Below, piece after piece: positions 16,424-25,029 of a stretch of 26,778 nt of DNA. Made by a program: the position numbers and the translations under genes. The stretch is from positions 1 to 26,778 of the forward strand of contig CATZYB010000010.1 in NCBI GenBank assembly GCA_958426095.1. The letters are read 5' to 3'. Positions within the stretch are counted from its first letter, which is position 1. Each line of letters starts with the position of its first letter. This DNA comes from an uncultured Lachnospiraceae bacterium (lineage in GTDB: Bacteria; Bacillota; Clostridia; Lachnospirales; Lachnospiraceae). The notes under the pieces were generated by a model. It saw only the letters and a list, made by a program, of their open reading frames with translations, did not search any database and was not told the origin of the DNA.

Positions 16424-16452
16424 TAGACAATCAGTACTATTTATGGTATTAT
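16424..16452 (+). promoter_or_regulatory. SigmaA-type promoter of the transaldolase/transketolase unit
   Basis: TAGACA (16424-16429) and TATTAT (16447-16452) are 17 bases apart. The leader to the transaldolase ATG is about 52 bases and A/T-rich. A second TATAAT at 16482-16487 has only a poor -35 match and is less convincing. Confidence 0.65.
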
Positions 16453-16510
16453 TTATGATGAAGTGTGAGCTTAAAAATATTTATAATAAACAATCAGGAG
16501 GGAAAAATCA

Positions 16511-17164
16511 ATGAAATTTTTTATTGACACAGCGAAAGTCGATGATATTAAGAAAGCAAACGACATGGGTGTTATCTGTGGTGTAACAACAAACCCATCT
16601 TTAATTGCAAAGGAAGGCCGTGTCTTTGAAGAAGTCATTGCTGAAATCGCGTCTATCGTTGACGGACCGATCAGCGGTGAAGTTAAAGCAACAACAACAG
16701 ATGCAGAAGGAATGATTGCAGAAGGACGGGCTATTGCTGCTATTCATCCAAACATGGTTGTTAAAATTCCTATGACAGCAGAAGGTTTAAAAGCATGTAA
16801 AGTACTTTCTTCCGAAGGCATCAAAACAAATGTTACTTTGATTTTTACAGCAAACCAGGCATTACTGGCAGCAAGAGCAGGCGCCACTTATGTATCTCCG
16901 TTCCTTGGAAGACTGGATGATATTTCCACACCAGGCATTGATTTGATCCGTACAATCTCCGAAATTTTTGCTGTTGCCGGTATCGAGACAGAAATTATCG
17001 CAGCCAGCGTTCGTCATCCGATTCATGTAATCGACTGTGCGCTTGCAGGAGCTGATATTGCTACGGTTCCATACAGTGTTATCGAACAGATGATCAAACA
17101 CCCATTGACAGATCAGGGTATTGAAAAGTTCCAGGCAGATTATAAGGCTGTATTTGGTGAATAA
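16511..17164 (+). CDS. tal: transaldolase, short FSA-like subfamily
   Basis: This 217-residue TIM-barrel aldolase is of the small transaldolase/fructose-6-phosphate aldolase (FSA) class. It uses a Schiff-base lysine, Lys85 (MVVKIPMTAEG), with Asp6 (FFIDTAK) and Asn28 (GVTTNPS). Two positions separate true transaldolases from FSA: E. coli FSA has Gln59 and Tyr131. Here the aligned residues are Glu57 (GEVKATT) and Phe131 (YVSPFLGRL), so I call it a transaldolase. It exchanges dihydroxyacetone units between sedoheptulose-7-P and glyceraldehyde-3-P. The neighbours are both transketolase halves, which fits a non-oxidative pentose phosphate unit. AGGAGGG precedes ATG. Codon use is more A-ending (GCA, ACA) than in nearby genes, as in highly expressed clostridial genes. 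Confidence 0.93.
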   Translation: MKFFIDTAKVDDIKKANDMGVICGVTTNPSLIAKEGRVFEEVIAEIASIVDGPISGEVKATTTDAEGMIAEGRAIAAIHPNMVVKIPMTAEGLKACKVLSSEGIKTNVTLIFTANQALLAARAGATYVSPFLGRLDDISTPGIDLIRTISEIFAVAGIETEIIAASVRHPIHVIDCALAGADIATVPYSVIEQMIKHPLTDQGIEKFQADYKAVFGE

Positions 17165-17191
17165 TAGATTTCATATGTAACGATACTGGGA

Positions 17192-17217
17192 GAATAGCGG
17201 GGGATATCCCGCTATTC
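17192..17217 (+). other. hairpin between transaldolase and transketolase genes
   Basis: GAATAGCGGG (17192-17201) pairs perfectly with 17208-17217 around a six-base loop. No T-run follows (CTATGAAG), so it is unlikely to terminate efficiently. It may stabilise the 3' end of the transaldolase message or lower downstream expression. Confidence 0.5.
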
Positions 17218-17239
17218 CTATGAAGAAAAGGCAGGTTAA

Positions 17240-18079
17240 ATGATGAATACAATAGAACTTCAGAAGATGGCCAATGATATCCGCAAGGGTATTGTGACGG
17301 CTGTACACAGTGCAAAATCCGGACATCCGGGCGGTTCCTTATCTGCAGCAGATATTTTCACATATCTTTATTTTGAAGAGATGAACGTGGACCCGAAACA
17401 GCCGGATAAAGAAGACAGAGACCGTTTTGTCTTATCCAAAGGCCATGTGGCTCCAGGTTACTATTCCACATTGGCTCATAAAGGATTTTTCCCGGTAGAA
17501 GATCTGACCACGCTTCGTAAAGTTGGTTCTTACCTTCAGGGACATCCGGATAAAAAGCATATTCCGGGCGTTGATATGTCCAGCGGTTCCCTGGGACAGG
17601 GAATTTCTGCGGCCGTGGGTATGGCGTTATCCGCAAAATTAAGCGATGATTCTTATCGTGTATACACACTTCTTGGCGATGGTGAGATCCAGGAAGGTCA
17701 GGTCTGGGAAGCAGCCATGTTTGCAGGCGCACGAAAACTGGATAACCTTGTTGTCATCGTGGATAATAACGGTCTTCAGATCGACGGGAATATCGCAGAT
17801 GTATGCTCTCCGTATCCGATTGATAAAAAATTCGAAGCATTTAATTTCCATGTGATCAATATCGATGGTCATGACTTTGAACAGATTGCCGCCGCATTTG
17901 CAGAAGCACGGGCAACCAAAGGAATGCCGACAGCGATCATTGCAAAGACTGTAAAGGGCAAAGGCGTTTCCTTTATGGAAAATCAGGCAAGCTGGCATGG
18001 TACTGCACCAAATGATGAACAGTACAAAGTTGCTATGGAAGATTTGGAGAAAGTAGGTGAAGCACTGTGTCAGAAGTAA
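17240..18079 (+). CDS. transketolase, N-terminal (thiamine diphosphate-binding) subunit
   Basis: The 279-residue protein equals the first third of a full transketolase. It carries the family start (SAKSGHPGGSLSAADIFTYLYF), SKGHVAPGYYSTLA, LGQGISAAVGMALSAKL, and the ThDP/metal motif GDGEIQEG (Gly146-Asp147-Gly148) ending in the Asn pair Asn176-Asn177 (VIVDNNGLQIDG). It pairs with the C-terminal subunit to move two-carbon ketol units in the pentose phosphate pathway; split transketolases are common in clostridia and archaea. Two ATGs are possible (17240 and 17243), differing by one Met; the ribosome binding site (AAAGGCAGG) is modest. Its 3' end overlaps the next gene by 13 bases. Confidence 0.96.
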   Translation: MMNTIELQKMANDIRKGIVTAVHSAKSGHPGGSLSAADIFTYLYFEEMNVDPKQPDKEDRDRFVLSKGHVAPGYYSTLAHKGFFPVEDLTTLRKVGSYLQGHPDKKHIPGVDMSSGSLGQGISAAVGMALSAKLSDDSYRVYTLLGDGEIQEGQVWEAAMFAGARKLDNLVVIVDNNGLQIDGNIADVCSPYPIDKKFEAFNFHVINIDGHDFEQIAAAFAEARATKGMPTAIIAKTVKGKGVSFMENQASWHGTAPNDEQYKVAMEDLEKVGEALCQK

Positions 18080-19005
18080 AGAAAATCGCGACAAGAGAAA
18101 GTTATGGTAATGCGCTGACAGAGCTTGGCGCAAAACATGAAAATCTGGTAGTTCTGGATGCAGACCTTGCTGCAGCTACAAAAACCGGTGTATTTAAGAA
18201 AGCATATCCGGAACGTCATATTGACTGCGGTATTGCTGAAAGCAATATGATGGGTATTGCGGCCGGACTGGCAGCTACAGGCAAAGTACCTTTTGCAAGT
18301 ACCTTTGCCATGTTTGCGGCCGGACGTGCTTTTGAACAGATCCGTAATTCGATTGGCTATCCGAAGCTGAATGTGAAAATCGGCGCGACTCATGCAGGTA
18401 TTTCTGTCGGCGAAGACGGCGCAACCCATCAGTGTAATGAAGATATTGCCTTGATGCGGACTATTCCGGGAATGGTTGTCATTAACCCGGCCGACGATGT
18501 GGAAGCAAAAGCTGCGGTATTTGCAGCCTATGAGCATGAAGGTCCGGTGTACATGCGGTTTGGACGTTTAGCTGTTCCGGTCATCAATGATAATCCGGAT
18601 TATAAATTTGAAATCGGTAAAGGTATTACTTTAAAAGACGGCAAGGACATGACGATCATTGCTACAGGGCTTTGTGTTTCCGAATCTCTGGAAGCTGCAA
18701 AAATGCTGGCGGCGGATGGCATCGACGCCAGAGTTATCAATATCCATACGATTAAACCTCTGGATGAGGAACTGGTTGTAAAAGCTGCAAAAGAAACCGG
18801 CCGCATTTTCACAGTAGAGGAACATTCCATTATCGGCGGTCTTGGCAGTGCAGTATGCGATACATTATCAGCTCAGCAGCCGACAAAAGTGACAAAAATC
18901 GGTGTGGAAGACACTTACGGCGAATCCGGACCAGCCGTAGAATTGATTCACAAATATGGCCTGGATGCAGAAGGCATTTACAAGAAGATTAAAGCGTCTT
19001 TATAA
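18067..19005 (+). CDS. transketolase, C-terminal subunit
   Basis: The 312-residue protein supplies the pyrimidine-binding and C-terminal domains of transketolase. The conserved catalytic Glu that activates thiamine diphosphate is Glu58 (HIDCGIAESNMMGIAAGLA). GATHAGISVGEDGATHQ and, in the last domain, FTVEEHSIIGGLGSAV follow the family. The start is GTG at 18067, inside the end of the N-terminal subunit gene (13-bp overlap), with TAGGTGA just upstream. The overlap would couple production of the two halves in equal amounts. Full length for a split transketolase. The operon ends at the hairpin 19030-19062. Confidence 0.95.
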   Translation: MSEVKKIATRESYGNALTELGAKHENLVVLDADLAAATKTGVFKKAYPERHIDCGIAESNMMGIAAGLAATGKVPFASTFAMFAAGRAFEQIRNSIGYPKLNVKIGATHAGISVGEDGATHQCNEDIALMRTIPGMVVINPADDVEAKAAVFAAYEHEGPVYMRFGRLAVPVINDNPDYKFEIGKGITLKDGKDMTIIATGLCVSESLEAAKMLAADGIDARVINIHTIKPLDEELVVKAAKETGRIFTVEEHSIIGGLGSAVCDTLSAQQPTKVTKIGVEDTYGESGPAVELIHKYGLDAEGIYKKIKASL

Positions 19006-19029
19006 GATAAATCGAGATGATCAAAGTAC

Positions 19030-19062
19030 AGCCTGCGGACAAAAAACATTTGTTCGCAGGCT
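19030..19062 (+). terminator. intrinsic terminator after transketolase
   Basis: A 14-bp stem with one G-T wobble (AGCCTGCGGACAAA at 19030-19043 with 19049-19062) and a five-base loop is followed by CTTGTGTTTTAT. It lies 25 bases after the stop. Its tail overlaps the -35 of the next promoter. Confidence 0.75.
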
Positions 19063-19063
19063 C

Positions 19064-19092
19064 TTGTGTTTTATATGAAAATCCGCTATAAT
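19064..19092 (+). promoter_or_regulatory. SigmaA-type promoter of the xpaC-telA unit
   Basis: TTGTGT (19064-19069) and a perfect TATAAT (19087-19092) are separated by 17 bases, immediately after the transketolase terminator and about 45 bases before the xpaC-like start. Confidence 0.7.
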
Positions 19093-19137
19093 TTAAAGAG
19101 GTTTCTTAGTTATTAAGTTGAAGTGAAAGGCATGAAA

Positions 19138-20373
19138 ATGAAAAACAGTGATTTTTATGATTTTGGTGAACAGATACAAAAAATTGTCCAGTCAGCCATT
19201 GATTCCAACGACTTTAGAGAATTGAATAAGACGGTGCGGGAGACTGTGAATGATGCGGTAGATGTGGTTCGTTCCAGTGTTTCTCAGGCATCGGAGAATA
19301 TTGCAAAAACACAAAATGGAACTATAAAGAGAAATACGGAAACAGCTGCCGGACCGAAGGTCCATCGTTCTGAAATAAAAAGTCAGGCTTCTTATAAAGC
19401 GCGGGAGAAAGAGCAGTCAAAATATTTTGTGAATCATCCGAAAGGAGAGATCACAGGAACGCTGCTGGTGGCCGTCGGTTTTATTTTGAGTACCATGATA
19501 GGCATCGGTCTGGCCGTATTGGTGATCATACAGTTTGTTCTGGATGGATTGACGGTGCTGTTTATTCCGATTTTGATCTTATTGCTCTTTTTTATTCTTT
19601 TTATGATAATGGGAATGCGTGGGCACCATATAACATCCCGAATCAAGCGGTTTCGAGAATATTGCCGGATTTTGGATGACCGGGAGTTCTGTGATGTGGG
19701 AGAATTGGCTGAGAAACTTGGAAAGACTCCGGAGTATATTGTTAAAGATTTGAAAGATATGATGGCTCGCAGAATGTTTTTACAGGGCCATTTGGATAAA
19801 CAGAATAAATGCTTTATAATAACAGATCGTGCTTATGATCAGTATTGCCTGGCTCAGAAGAGTCTGGAAGAGCGGGAAGCCCAGGCTAAGGCCGATGCGG
19901 CAAAGATGGCGGACCCGAAATATTCGGAGGAAGTCCGGCAGATGCTCACCGAGGGAAAACAGTATGTGAAGCATATCCGTGAATGTAATGATGCGATTCC
20001 GGGAGCAGAGATTTCAGCGAAGATATCCCGTCTTGAACTGATTGTTTCCAGAATTTTTGCTCAGGTGGAGAAAGATCCGACACTGGCGCCGGAACTTCAC
20101 CAATTTATGAATTATTATCTGCCGACTACCCGGAAGCTTTTGGACGTCTACCGGGAACTGGATACTCAGCCGGTACAGGGGCAGAATATTTCAGATACGA
20201 AAAAGGAAATAGAGGCAACGCTGGATACGATCAATCAGGCATTTGAAAATTTATTGGATAGTTGTTATAAAGATACGGCATGGGATGTTTCTACGGATAT
20301 TTCTGTTTTAAATACCATGCTTGCAAATGAGGGGCTGACGGGAGATGAATTATCCCGAAATGCACGTGCATAG
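19138..20373 (+). CDS. xpaC: XpaC-like membrane protein (5-bromo-4-chloroindolyl phosphate hydrolysis family)
   Basis: The 411-residue protein has a soluble N-terminal region (1-100), two adjacent membrane helices (about 107-127 and 136-157, very rich in Leu/Ile/Phe), and a cytoplasmic helical C-terminal domain. This matches the XpaC/YaaN-partner family, named after a Bacillus subtilis phenotype with an indolyl-phosphate substrate; its biochemical role is not known. A DnaD/winged-helix-like stretch (EYCRILDDREFCDVGELAEKL) follows the membrane segment. An upstream in-frame GTG at 19123 exists, but AAAGG seven bases before ATG 19138 favours the shorter start. The TelA-family gene follows after 41 bp, a pairing conserved across Firmicutes, so the two probably act together. 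Confidence 0.82.
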   Translation: MKNSDFYDFGEQIQKIVQSAIDSNDFRELNKTVRETVNDAVDVVRSSVSQASENIAKTQNGTIKRNTETAAGPKVHRSEIKSQASYKAREKEQSKYFVNHPKGEITGTLLVAVGFILSTMIGIGLAVLVIIQFVLDGLTVLFIPILILLLFFILFMIMGMRGHHITSRIKRFREYCRILDDREFCDVGELAEKLGKTPEYIVKDLKDMMARRMFLQGHLDKQNKCFIITDRAYDQYCLAQKSLEEREAQAKADAAKMADPKYSEEVRQMLTEGKQYVKHIRECNDAIPGAEISAKISRLELIVSRIFAQVEKDPTLAPELHQFMNYYLPTTRKLLDVYRELDTQPVQGQNISDTKKEIEATLDTINQAFENLLDSCYKDTAWDVSTDISVLNTMLANEGLTGDELSRNARA

Positions 20374-20414
20374 CGAGGGTACATAAGAAATCTGAAAAAT
20401 AAGGGGAGAGAACG

Positions 20415-21563
20415 ATGAGCGAAGCATTTAAAGAGTTTCAGACGGCACCGACACTGGTATTTGACGAAGTGCCGGAGATGAAGGAAAAAGCTGAATTAGC
20501 GGAAACAGCCGCAAAAGAACCGGAACCGATGGATGATTCCGTTTTGAGTGATGAAGAGCGGGCGATGGTAGACAGCTTCAGCCAGCAGATCGATCTGAAT
20601 AATACCAATGCAATTTTAAAATATGGTGCAGGGGTTCAGAAGAAAATGGCAGATTTTTCGGAAGCAGCGCTGGAGAATGTGAAATCTAAGGATCTGGGAG
20701 AGGTCGGCGATATGCTCAGCAATGTGGTCACGGAATTGAAAAGCTTTGATGCTGAGGAAGAAAGCAAAGGCTTTTTAGGCGGTCTTTTTAAGAAAACTTC
20801 GAATAAAATGACGTCAATGAAGGCAAAATATGCCAAGGCTGAAGATAATGTGATGCAGATATGTAAATCACTGGAAGCTCATCAGGTTGTTTTATTAAAG
20901 GATATTGCTACCCTGGATAAAATGTATGAATTAAATCTGACTTATTTTAAAGAGCTGACGATGTATATTCTGGCGGGCAAGAAGAAACTGGAACAGGTAC
21001 GCGGTGAGGAGCTTCCGGCATTGATCCAGAAAGCAGAGGCCAGCGGCCTGGCTGAGGATGCTCAGGCAGCCAAGGATCTGGAAGGCTTATGCCAGCGCTT
21101 TGAAAAGAAACTTCATGACCTGGATCTGACCCGGATGATTTCTATCCAGACCGCACCGCAGATTCGGCTTGTGCAGAACAGCGATACAATGATGGTAGAG
21201 AAAATCCAGTCAACGGTAGTGAATACGATTCCCCTCTGGAAGAGTCAGATGGTGCTGGCCCTTGGTGTGGAACATTCCAATCAGGCTGCAAAAGCTCAGC
21301 AGCAGGTTACGGATATGACCAATGAACTTCTTAAGAAGAATGCGGAAAAGCTTAAGATGGCATCCATTGAAACGGCAAAAGCTTCTGAGAGAGGTGTTGT
21401 TGACATCGAGACTTTGAAACAGACGAATGAATCTTTGATTTCTACTTTGGACGAAATCATGAAGATTCAGACAGAAGGCAGAGAAAAACGTCTGGCGGCG
21501 GAAGGCGAACTTCGTCAGATGGAAGATGATTTGAAGAAGAAGTTATTAGAAATACGCAAATAA
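20415..21563 (+). CDS. telA: TelA-family protein (toxic anion resistance family, YaaN-like)
   Basis: The 382-residue, almost wholly helical cytosolic protein matches the TelA family. Diagnostic segments are SFSQQIDLNNTNAILKYGAGVQKKMADFSEAAL, GFLGGLFKKTSNKMTSMKAKY, and the central ALIQKAEAS...LEGLCQRFEKKLHDLDLTRMISIQTAPQIRLVQNSD. LWKSQMVLALGVEH and a coiled C-terminus follow. The family was named for tellurite resistance, but that role is not general; links to envelope stress are reported in other Firmicutes. GGGGAGAG precedes ATG. It follows the XpaC-like gene by 41 bp and overlaps the next start by one base (TAATG). Confidence 0.88.
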   Translation: MSEAFKEFQTAPTLVFDEVPEMKEKAELAETAAKEPEPMDDSVLSDEERAMVDSFSQQIDLNNTNAILKYGAGVQKKMADFSEAALENVKSKDLGEVGDMLSNVVTELKSFDAEEESKGFLGGLFKKTSNKMTSMKAKYAKAEDNVMQICKSLEAHQVVLLKDIATLDKMYELNLTYFKELTMYILAGKKKLEQVRGEELPALIQKAEASGLAEDAQAAKDLEGLCQRFEKKLHDLDLTRMISIQTAPQIRLVQNSDTMMVEKIQSTVVNTIPLWKSQMVLALGVEHSNQAAKAQQQVTDMTNELLKKNAEKLKMASIETAKASERGVVDIETLKQTNESLISTLDEIMKIQTEGREKRLAAEGELRQMEDDLKKKLLEIRK

Positions 21564-22081
21564 TGAAACGTTGTTTGTATATGTTTAATGTTTTAACAAT
21601 GATATGGAGCCTTGCCGCATGCGGCAAGGCTGTTTCGTCCCGTCACGTTCTATCAGAAACGGAAGAGGTTCATCGTGGATATGTTGACGAAAATCAGTCG
21701 GTGGAAATTGCAGATACCGAAGAAATCACCCTTCGGCCGGATAAGATCAATGTAGGCTTTGCACAGAATTCCAATCTTTATGACTGGCAGGTTATTCAGA
21801 CAGAATCTTTTTATACTGCTTTTATGGAAAGCGACGGATATCATTTAAATATAGTAGATGCTCATGGTGATATCGGGCGTCAGAAGGAACAATTGGAAGA
21901 GCTTGTGGATGCGCCGATGGATGTGTTGTTTATTGTTCCGGTGGATCGGAATGAAATTTCTGACATCATAGAGCGGGCGGAAAATGCCGGTATTAAAGTG
22001 GTTCTTCTGAGTTCGGAAGAGGCGGAGGTTATGAGCGGAGATGAAGCACGGCGTCGATTGGAAAGTGAAGAGATGCCCTGA
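21563..22081 (+). CDS. short lipoprotein resembling one lobe of a periplasmic sugar-binding protein
   Basis: The 172-residue protein has a compact lipoprotein signal (MKRCLYMFNVLTMIWSLAAC; lipobox Cys20), a spacer to about residue 60, then a Rossmann-like segment KINVGFAQNSNLYDWQV... HLNIVDAHGDIGRQKEQLEE... MDVLFIVPVDRNEISDIIERA... AGIKVVLLSSE. This is the N-terminal lobe pattern of ribose/galactose-type (LacI-like) binding proteins. It stops there: the second lobe and hinge are absent (relatives are about 300-380 residues). No ABC transporter genes adjoin. The start overlaps the telA stop by one base and has no clear ribosome binding site of its own, so it probably relies on translational coupling. 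It may be a degenerate remnant or a half-size sensor. Real coding is likely; function is unknown. Confidence 0.72.
   Translation: MKRCLYMFNVLTMIWSLAACGKAVSSRHVLSETEEVHRGYVDENQSVEIADTEEITLRPDKINVGFAQNSNLYDWQVIQTESFYTAFMESDGYHLNIVDAHGDIGRQKEQLEELVDAPMDVLFIVPVDRNEISDIIERAENAGIKVVLLSSEEAEVMSGDEARRRLESEEMP
21608..21631 (+). repeat. perfect 24-bp palindrome inside the lipoprotein signal sequence
   Basis: AGCCTTGCCGCA (21608-21619) is followed at once by its exact reverse complement (21620-21631), then GTTTCGTCC. It starts 45 bases after the telA stop and encodes the lipobox region (SLAACGKA). In RNA it would form a strong GC-rich stem like a terminator without a long U-run. Confidence 0.85.
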
Positions 22082-22109
22082 CAGATAAGAGAGACAAAAA
22101 GAGGTAGTT

Positions 22110-24956
22110 ATGGCAGCAAGAAAAGAGTATATAAAGATTAGAGGCGCCAGAGAACATAATTTAAAAGGAATTGATATTGATATTCCCAGAAATGAATTGG
22201 TCGTTCTTACCGGTTTGAGCGGATCAGGAAAATCTTCTCTGGCTTTTGATACAATTTATGCGGAGGGGCAGCGGCGGTATATGGAGTCTTTATCTTCCTA
22301 TGCCCGTCAATTCCTTGGACAGATGGAAAAACCGGAGGTGGAAAGTATTTCAGGCCTGCCGCCGGCGATTTCTATTGATCAGAAATCAACAAACCGTAAC
22401 CCCCGTTCCACAGTAGGAACAGTAACGGAAATCTACGATTATTTACGTTTGCTTTATGCACGGATTGGTATTCCTCATTGTCCGAAATGCGGTAAGATCA
22501 TTCAGAAGCAGACGGTGGATCAAATGGTCGACGCGATTCTGGCGTTGCCGGAACGGACCCGGATTCAGCTCCTGGCTCCGGTGGTCCGCGGCCGTAAGGG
22601 CGAACATGTGAAAATCTTCCAGCAGGCCAAGCGCAGCGGTTATGTCCGGGTCATGGTGGATGGTAATCTTTACGAATTATCAGAGGAAATCAAGCTGGAG
22701 AAGAATAAGAAACATAATATTGAGATTGTAGTGGATCGTCTGTCGGTCAAAGAAGGTATTGAAAAACGTTTGACAGATTCTCTTGAAACAACGATGAAGC
22801 TGTCGGACGGTCTCGTTGTTGTTGATGTCATCGGCGGAGAACCGATGAATTTCAGTCAGAGTTTTTCTTGCCCGGATTGCGGTGTCAGCTTGGAAGAAAT
22901 TGAGCCGAGAAGCTTTTCATTTAATAATCCTTTCGGGGCCTGCCCGGTATGTAAAGGTCTGGGATTTAAGATGGAATTTTCGCCGGAACTGATCATTCCG
23001 GACACATCTTTGAGTATTAACGAAGGCGCTATTGCCGCTATGGGATGGCAGTCCGCCAACTCTAAAGGCAGCTTTACCAATGCTATTCTCGTCGCTTTGG
23101 CGGATCATTATCATTTTTCATTGGATACGCCATTTAAAGACTATCCGAAAAAGATACAGGACATTTTGATTCATGGTACCAACGGAGAATCTGTCAAAGT
23201 GCATTATAAGGGAATGCGCGGCGAAGGTGTTTATGATGTGGCTTTTGAAGGCCTGATTCGGAATATGGAGCGTAAATACCGGGAAACAGGATCGGAAATT
23301 ACACGTCAGGAATATGAAAACTTTATGATGATCACACCGTGCGGCGAATGTGGCGGCAAACGTTTGAAACGGGAATCTCTGGCGGTTACGATTTCGGAGA
23401 AAAATATTGCGGAAATTACGGAAATGTCCATTGTTGAGCTTTTAGATTTTATGAATCATCTCACATTGAGCGAGCATCAGAAGATGATCGGAGAGCAGAT
23501 TTTAAAGGAGATCCGTTCCCGCCTGGGCTTTCTTGTGAATGTGGGCCTGGATTATCTGATGCTGGCCCGATCGACAGGAACTTTGTCCGGCGGCGAGGCC
23601 CAGCGGATCCGTCTGGCAACTCAGATCGGCTCCGGTCTGGTTGGCGTGGCCTATATCCTTGATGAGCCGAGTATTGGCCTTCACCAGAAGGACAATGACA
23701 AGCTTTTGAGCGCCCTGAAGGATTTGCGGGATTTGGGGAACAGTCTCATAGTGGTGGAACATGACGAAGATACGATGCTGGAAGCAGACTATGTGGTGGA
23801 TATAGGACCTGGAGCGGGTGAACATGGAGGCGAAGTGGTGGCAAAAGGAACGCCGAAGGAGTTTGTCCGCAGCCGTAAATCGATTACGGCAGCCTACCTT
23901 TCCGGTAAAAAACGGATTCCTGTTCCGGAAAAACGCCGTCAGCCAACAGGTTATCTTACCATTCTTGGTGCTCAGGAAAATAATTTGAAAAATATTGATG
24001 TGGATATTCCTTTAGGCGTATTTACCTGTGTAACGGGCGTGTCCGGTTCAGGAAAAAGTTCTATCGTCAATGAAATTTTATATAAACGACTGGCCAGAGA
24101 TTTAAATCATTCCAGAACTTCCCGCCCGGGTAAGCATAAAGATATTCTTGGCGTGGATCAGTTGGATAAAGTCATCAATATTGACCAGTCGCCAATCGGG
24201 CGGACACCGCGTTCTAACCCGGCGACTTACACCGGCGTTTTTGATATGATCCGTGATTTATTTGCTTCCACTGTGGATGCCAAAGAACGGGGTTACAAAA
24301 AAGGCCGTTTCAGCTTTAACGTTAAAGGCGGACGATGTGAAGCCTGCGCCGGCGACGGTATTATTAAGATTGAAATGCACTTTTTGGCCGACGTTTATGT
24401 GCCTTGTGAAGTTTGTCAGGGGAAACGTTATAACCGGGAAACTTTAGAGGTCAAATATAAAGGAAAAAATATTTATGATGTTCTTAACATGACTGTGGAA
24501 GAGGCCCTGGAGTTTTTCGAGAATGTGCCGTCTATTCGGCGCAAAATAGAAACTCTCAATGATGTGGGACTTTCCTATGTTCGTCTTGGTCAGCCATCGA
24601 CAACTTTATCCGGCGGCGAAGCACAGCGAGTTAAGCTGGCGACAGAACTCAGCCGTCGAAGCACCGGCAAGACGATCTATATCCTTGATGAGCCGACGAC
24701 GGGACTTCATTTCGCTGATGTTCACAAACTTATTGAGATTCTGCAGCGTCTGACCGACGGCGGAAATACGGTGGTTGTCATTGAGCATAATCTGGATGTT
24801 ATAAAGACAGCCGATCATATTATAGATATTGGTCCCGACGGCGGCGACCGGGGCGGTACCATTATTGCCCAGGGCACTCCGGAGGAAGTTGCCCGGTCAC
24901 CGGTTTCCTACACTGGAAAATACATTCAGAAATATTTGGAACGGGATAAAAAGTAG
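22110..24956 (+). CDS. uvrA: excinuclease ABC subunit A
   Basis: The 948-residue UvrA is the damage-recognition ATPase of nucleotide excision repair and loads UvrB on lesions. Both ABC modules are complete. Module 1 has Walker A GLSGSGKSS (from Gly35), an insertion with a CPDC...CPVC zinc site (Cys254, Cys257 onward) and signature LSGGEAQRIRLA (Ser493). Module 2 has Walker A GVSGSGKSS (from Gly643), the DNA-contacting zinc finger CEAC...CEVC (Cys743, Cys746) and signature LSGGEAQRVKLA (Ser834). The two Walker B segments read YILDEPSIGLH and YILDEPTTGLH. GAGGT precedes ATG. uvrB is not in the window. I see no clear SOS box upstream, and the gene follows the short lipoprotein gene by 28 bp. Confidence 0.98.
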   Translation: MAARKEYIKIRGAREHNLKGIDIDIPRNELVVLTGLSGSGKSSLAFDTIYAEGQRRYMESLSSYARQFLGQMEKPEVESISGLPPAISIDQKSTNRNPRSTVGTVTEIYDYLRLLYARIGIPHCPKCGKIIQKQTVDQMVDAILALPERTRIQLLAPVVRGRKGEHVKIFQQAKRSGYVRVMVDGNLYELSEEIKLEKNKKHNIEIVVDRLSVKEGIEKRLTDSLETTMKLSDGLVVVDVIGGEPMNFSQSFSCPDCGVSLEEIEPRSFSFNNPFGACPVCKGLGFKMEFSPELIIPDTSLSINEGAIAAMGWQSANSKGSFTNAILVALADHYHFSLDTPFKDYPKKIQDILIHGTNGESVKVHYKGMRGEGVYDVAFEGLIRNMERKYRETGSEITRQEYENFMMITPCGECGGKRLKRESLAVTISEKNIAEITEMSIVELLDFMNHLTLSEHQKMIGEQILKEIRSRLGFLVNVGLDYLMLARSTGTLSGGEAQRIRLATQIGSGLVGVAYILDEPSIGLHQKDNDKLLSALKDLRDLGNSLIVVEHDEDTMLEADYVVDIGPGAGEHGGEVVAKGTPKEFVRSRKSITAAYLSGKKRIPVPEKRRQPTGYLTILGAQENNLKNIDVDIPLGVFTCVTGVSGSGKSSIVNEILYKRLARDLNHSRTSRPGKHKDILGVDQLDKVINIDQSPIGRTPRSNPATYTGVFDMIRDLFASTVDAKERGYKKGRFSFNVKGGRCEACAGDGIIKIEMHFLADVYVPCEVCQGKRYNRETLEVKYKGKNIYDVLNMTVEEALEFFENVPSIRRKIETLNDVGLSYVRLGQPSTTLSGGEAQRVKLATELSRRSTGKTIYILDEPTTGLHFADVHKLIEILQRLTDGGNTVVVIEHNLDVIKTADHIIDIGPDGGDRGGTIIAQGTPEEVARSPVSYTGKYIQKYLERDKK

Positions 24957-24992
24957 TATGGATTCAATCAATAAATAAAATCTAAAAATAGT

Positions 24993-25022
24993 ATGGCATT
25001 TGGAATGAAAATGTTGTATTAT
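24993..25022 (+). promoter_or_regulatory. possible promoter of guaA
   Basis: ATGGCA (24993-24998; four of six match TTGACA) and TATTAT (25017-25022) are 18 bases apart. Transcription would start near 25029, giving a leader of about 170 bases that opens directly into the first predicted stem. TTGGAA at 25000 is a better -35 but is too close to the -10. Confidence 0.4.
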
Positions 25023-25029
25023 AAAAGCT

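Noticed and set aside
19123..19137. GTG start for the XpaC-like protein
   Set aside because: AAAGG lies inside this extension and is well spaced for ATG 19138.
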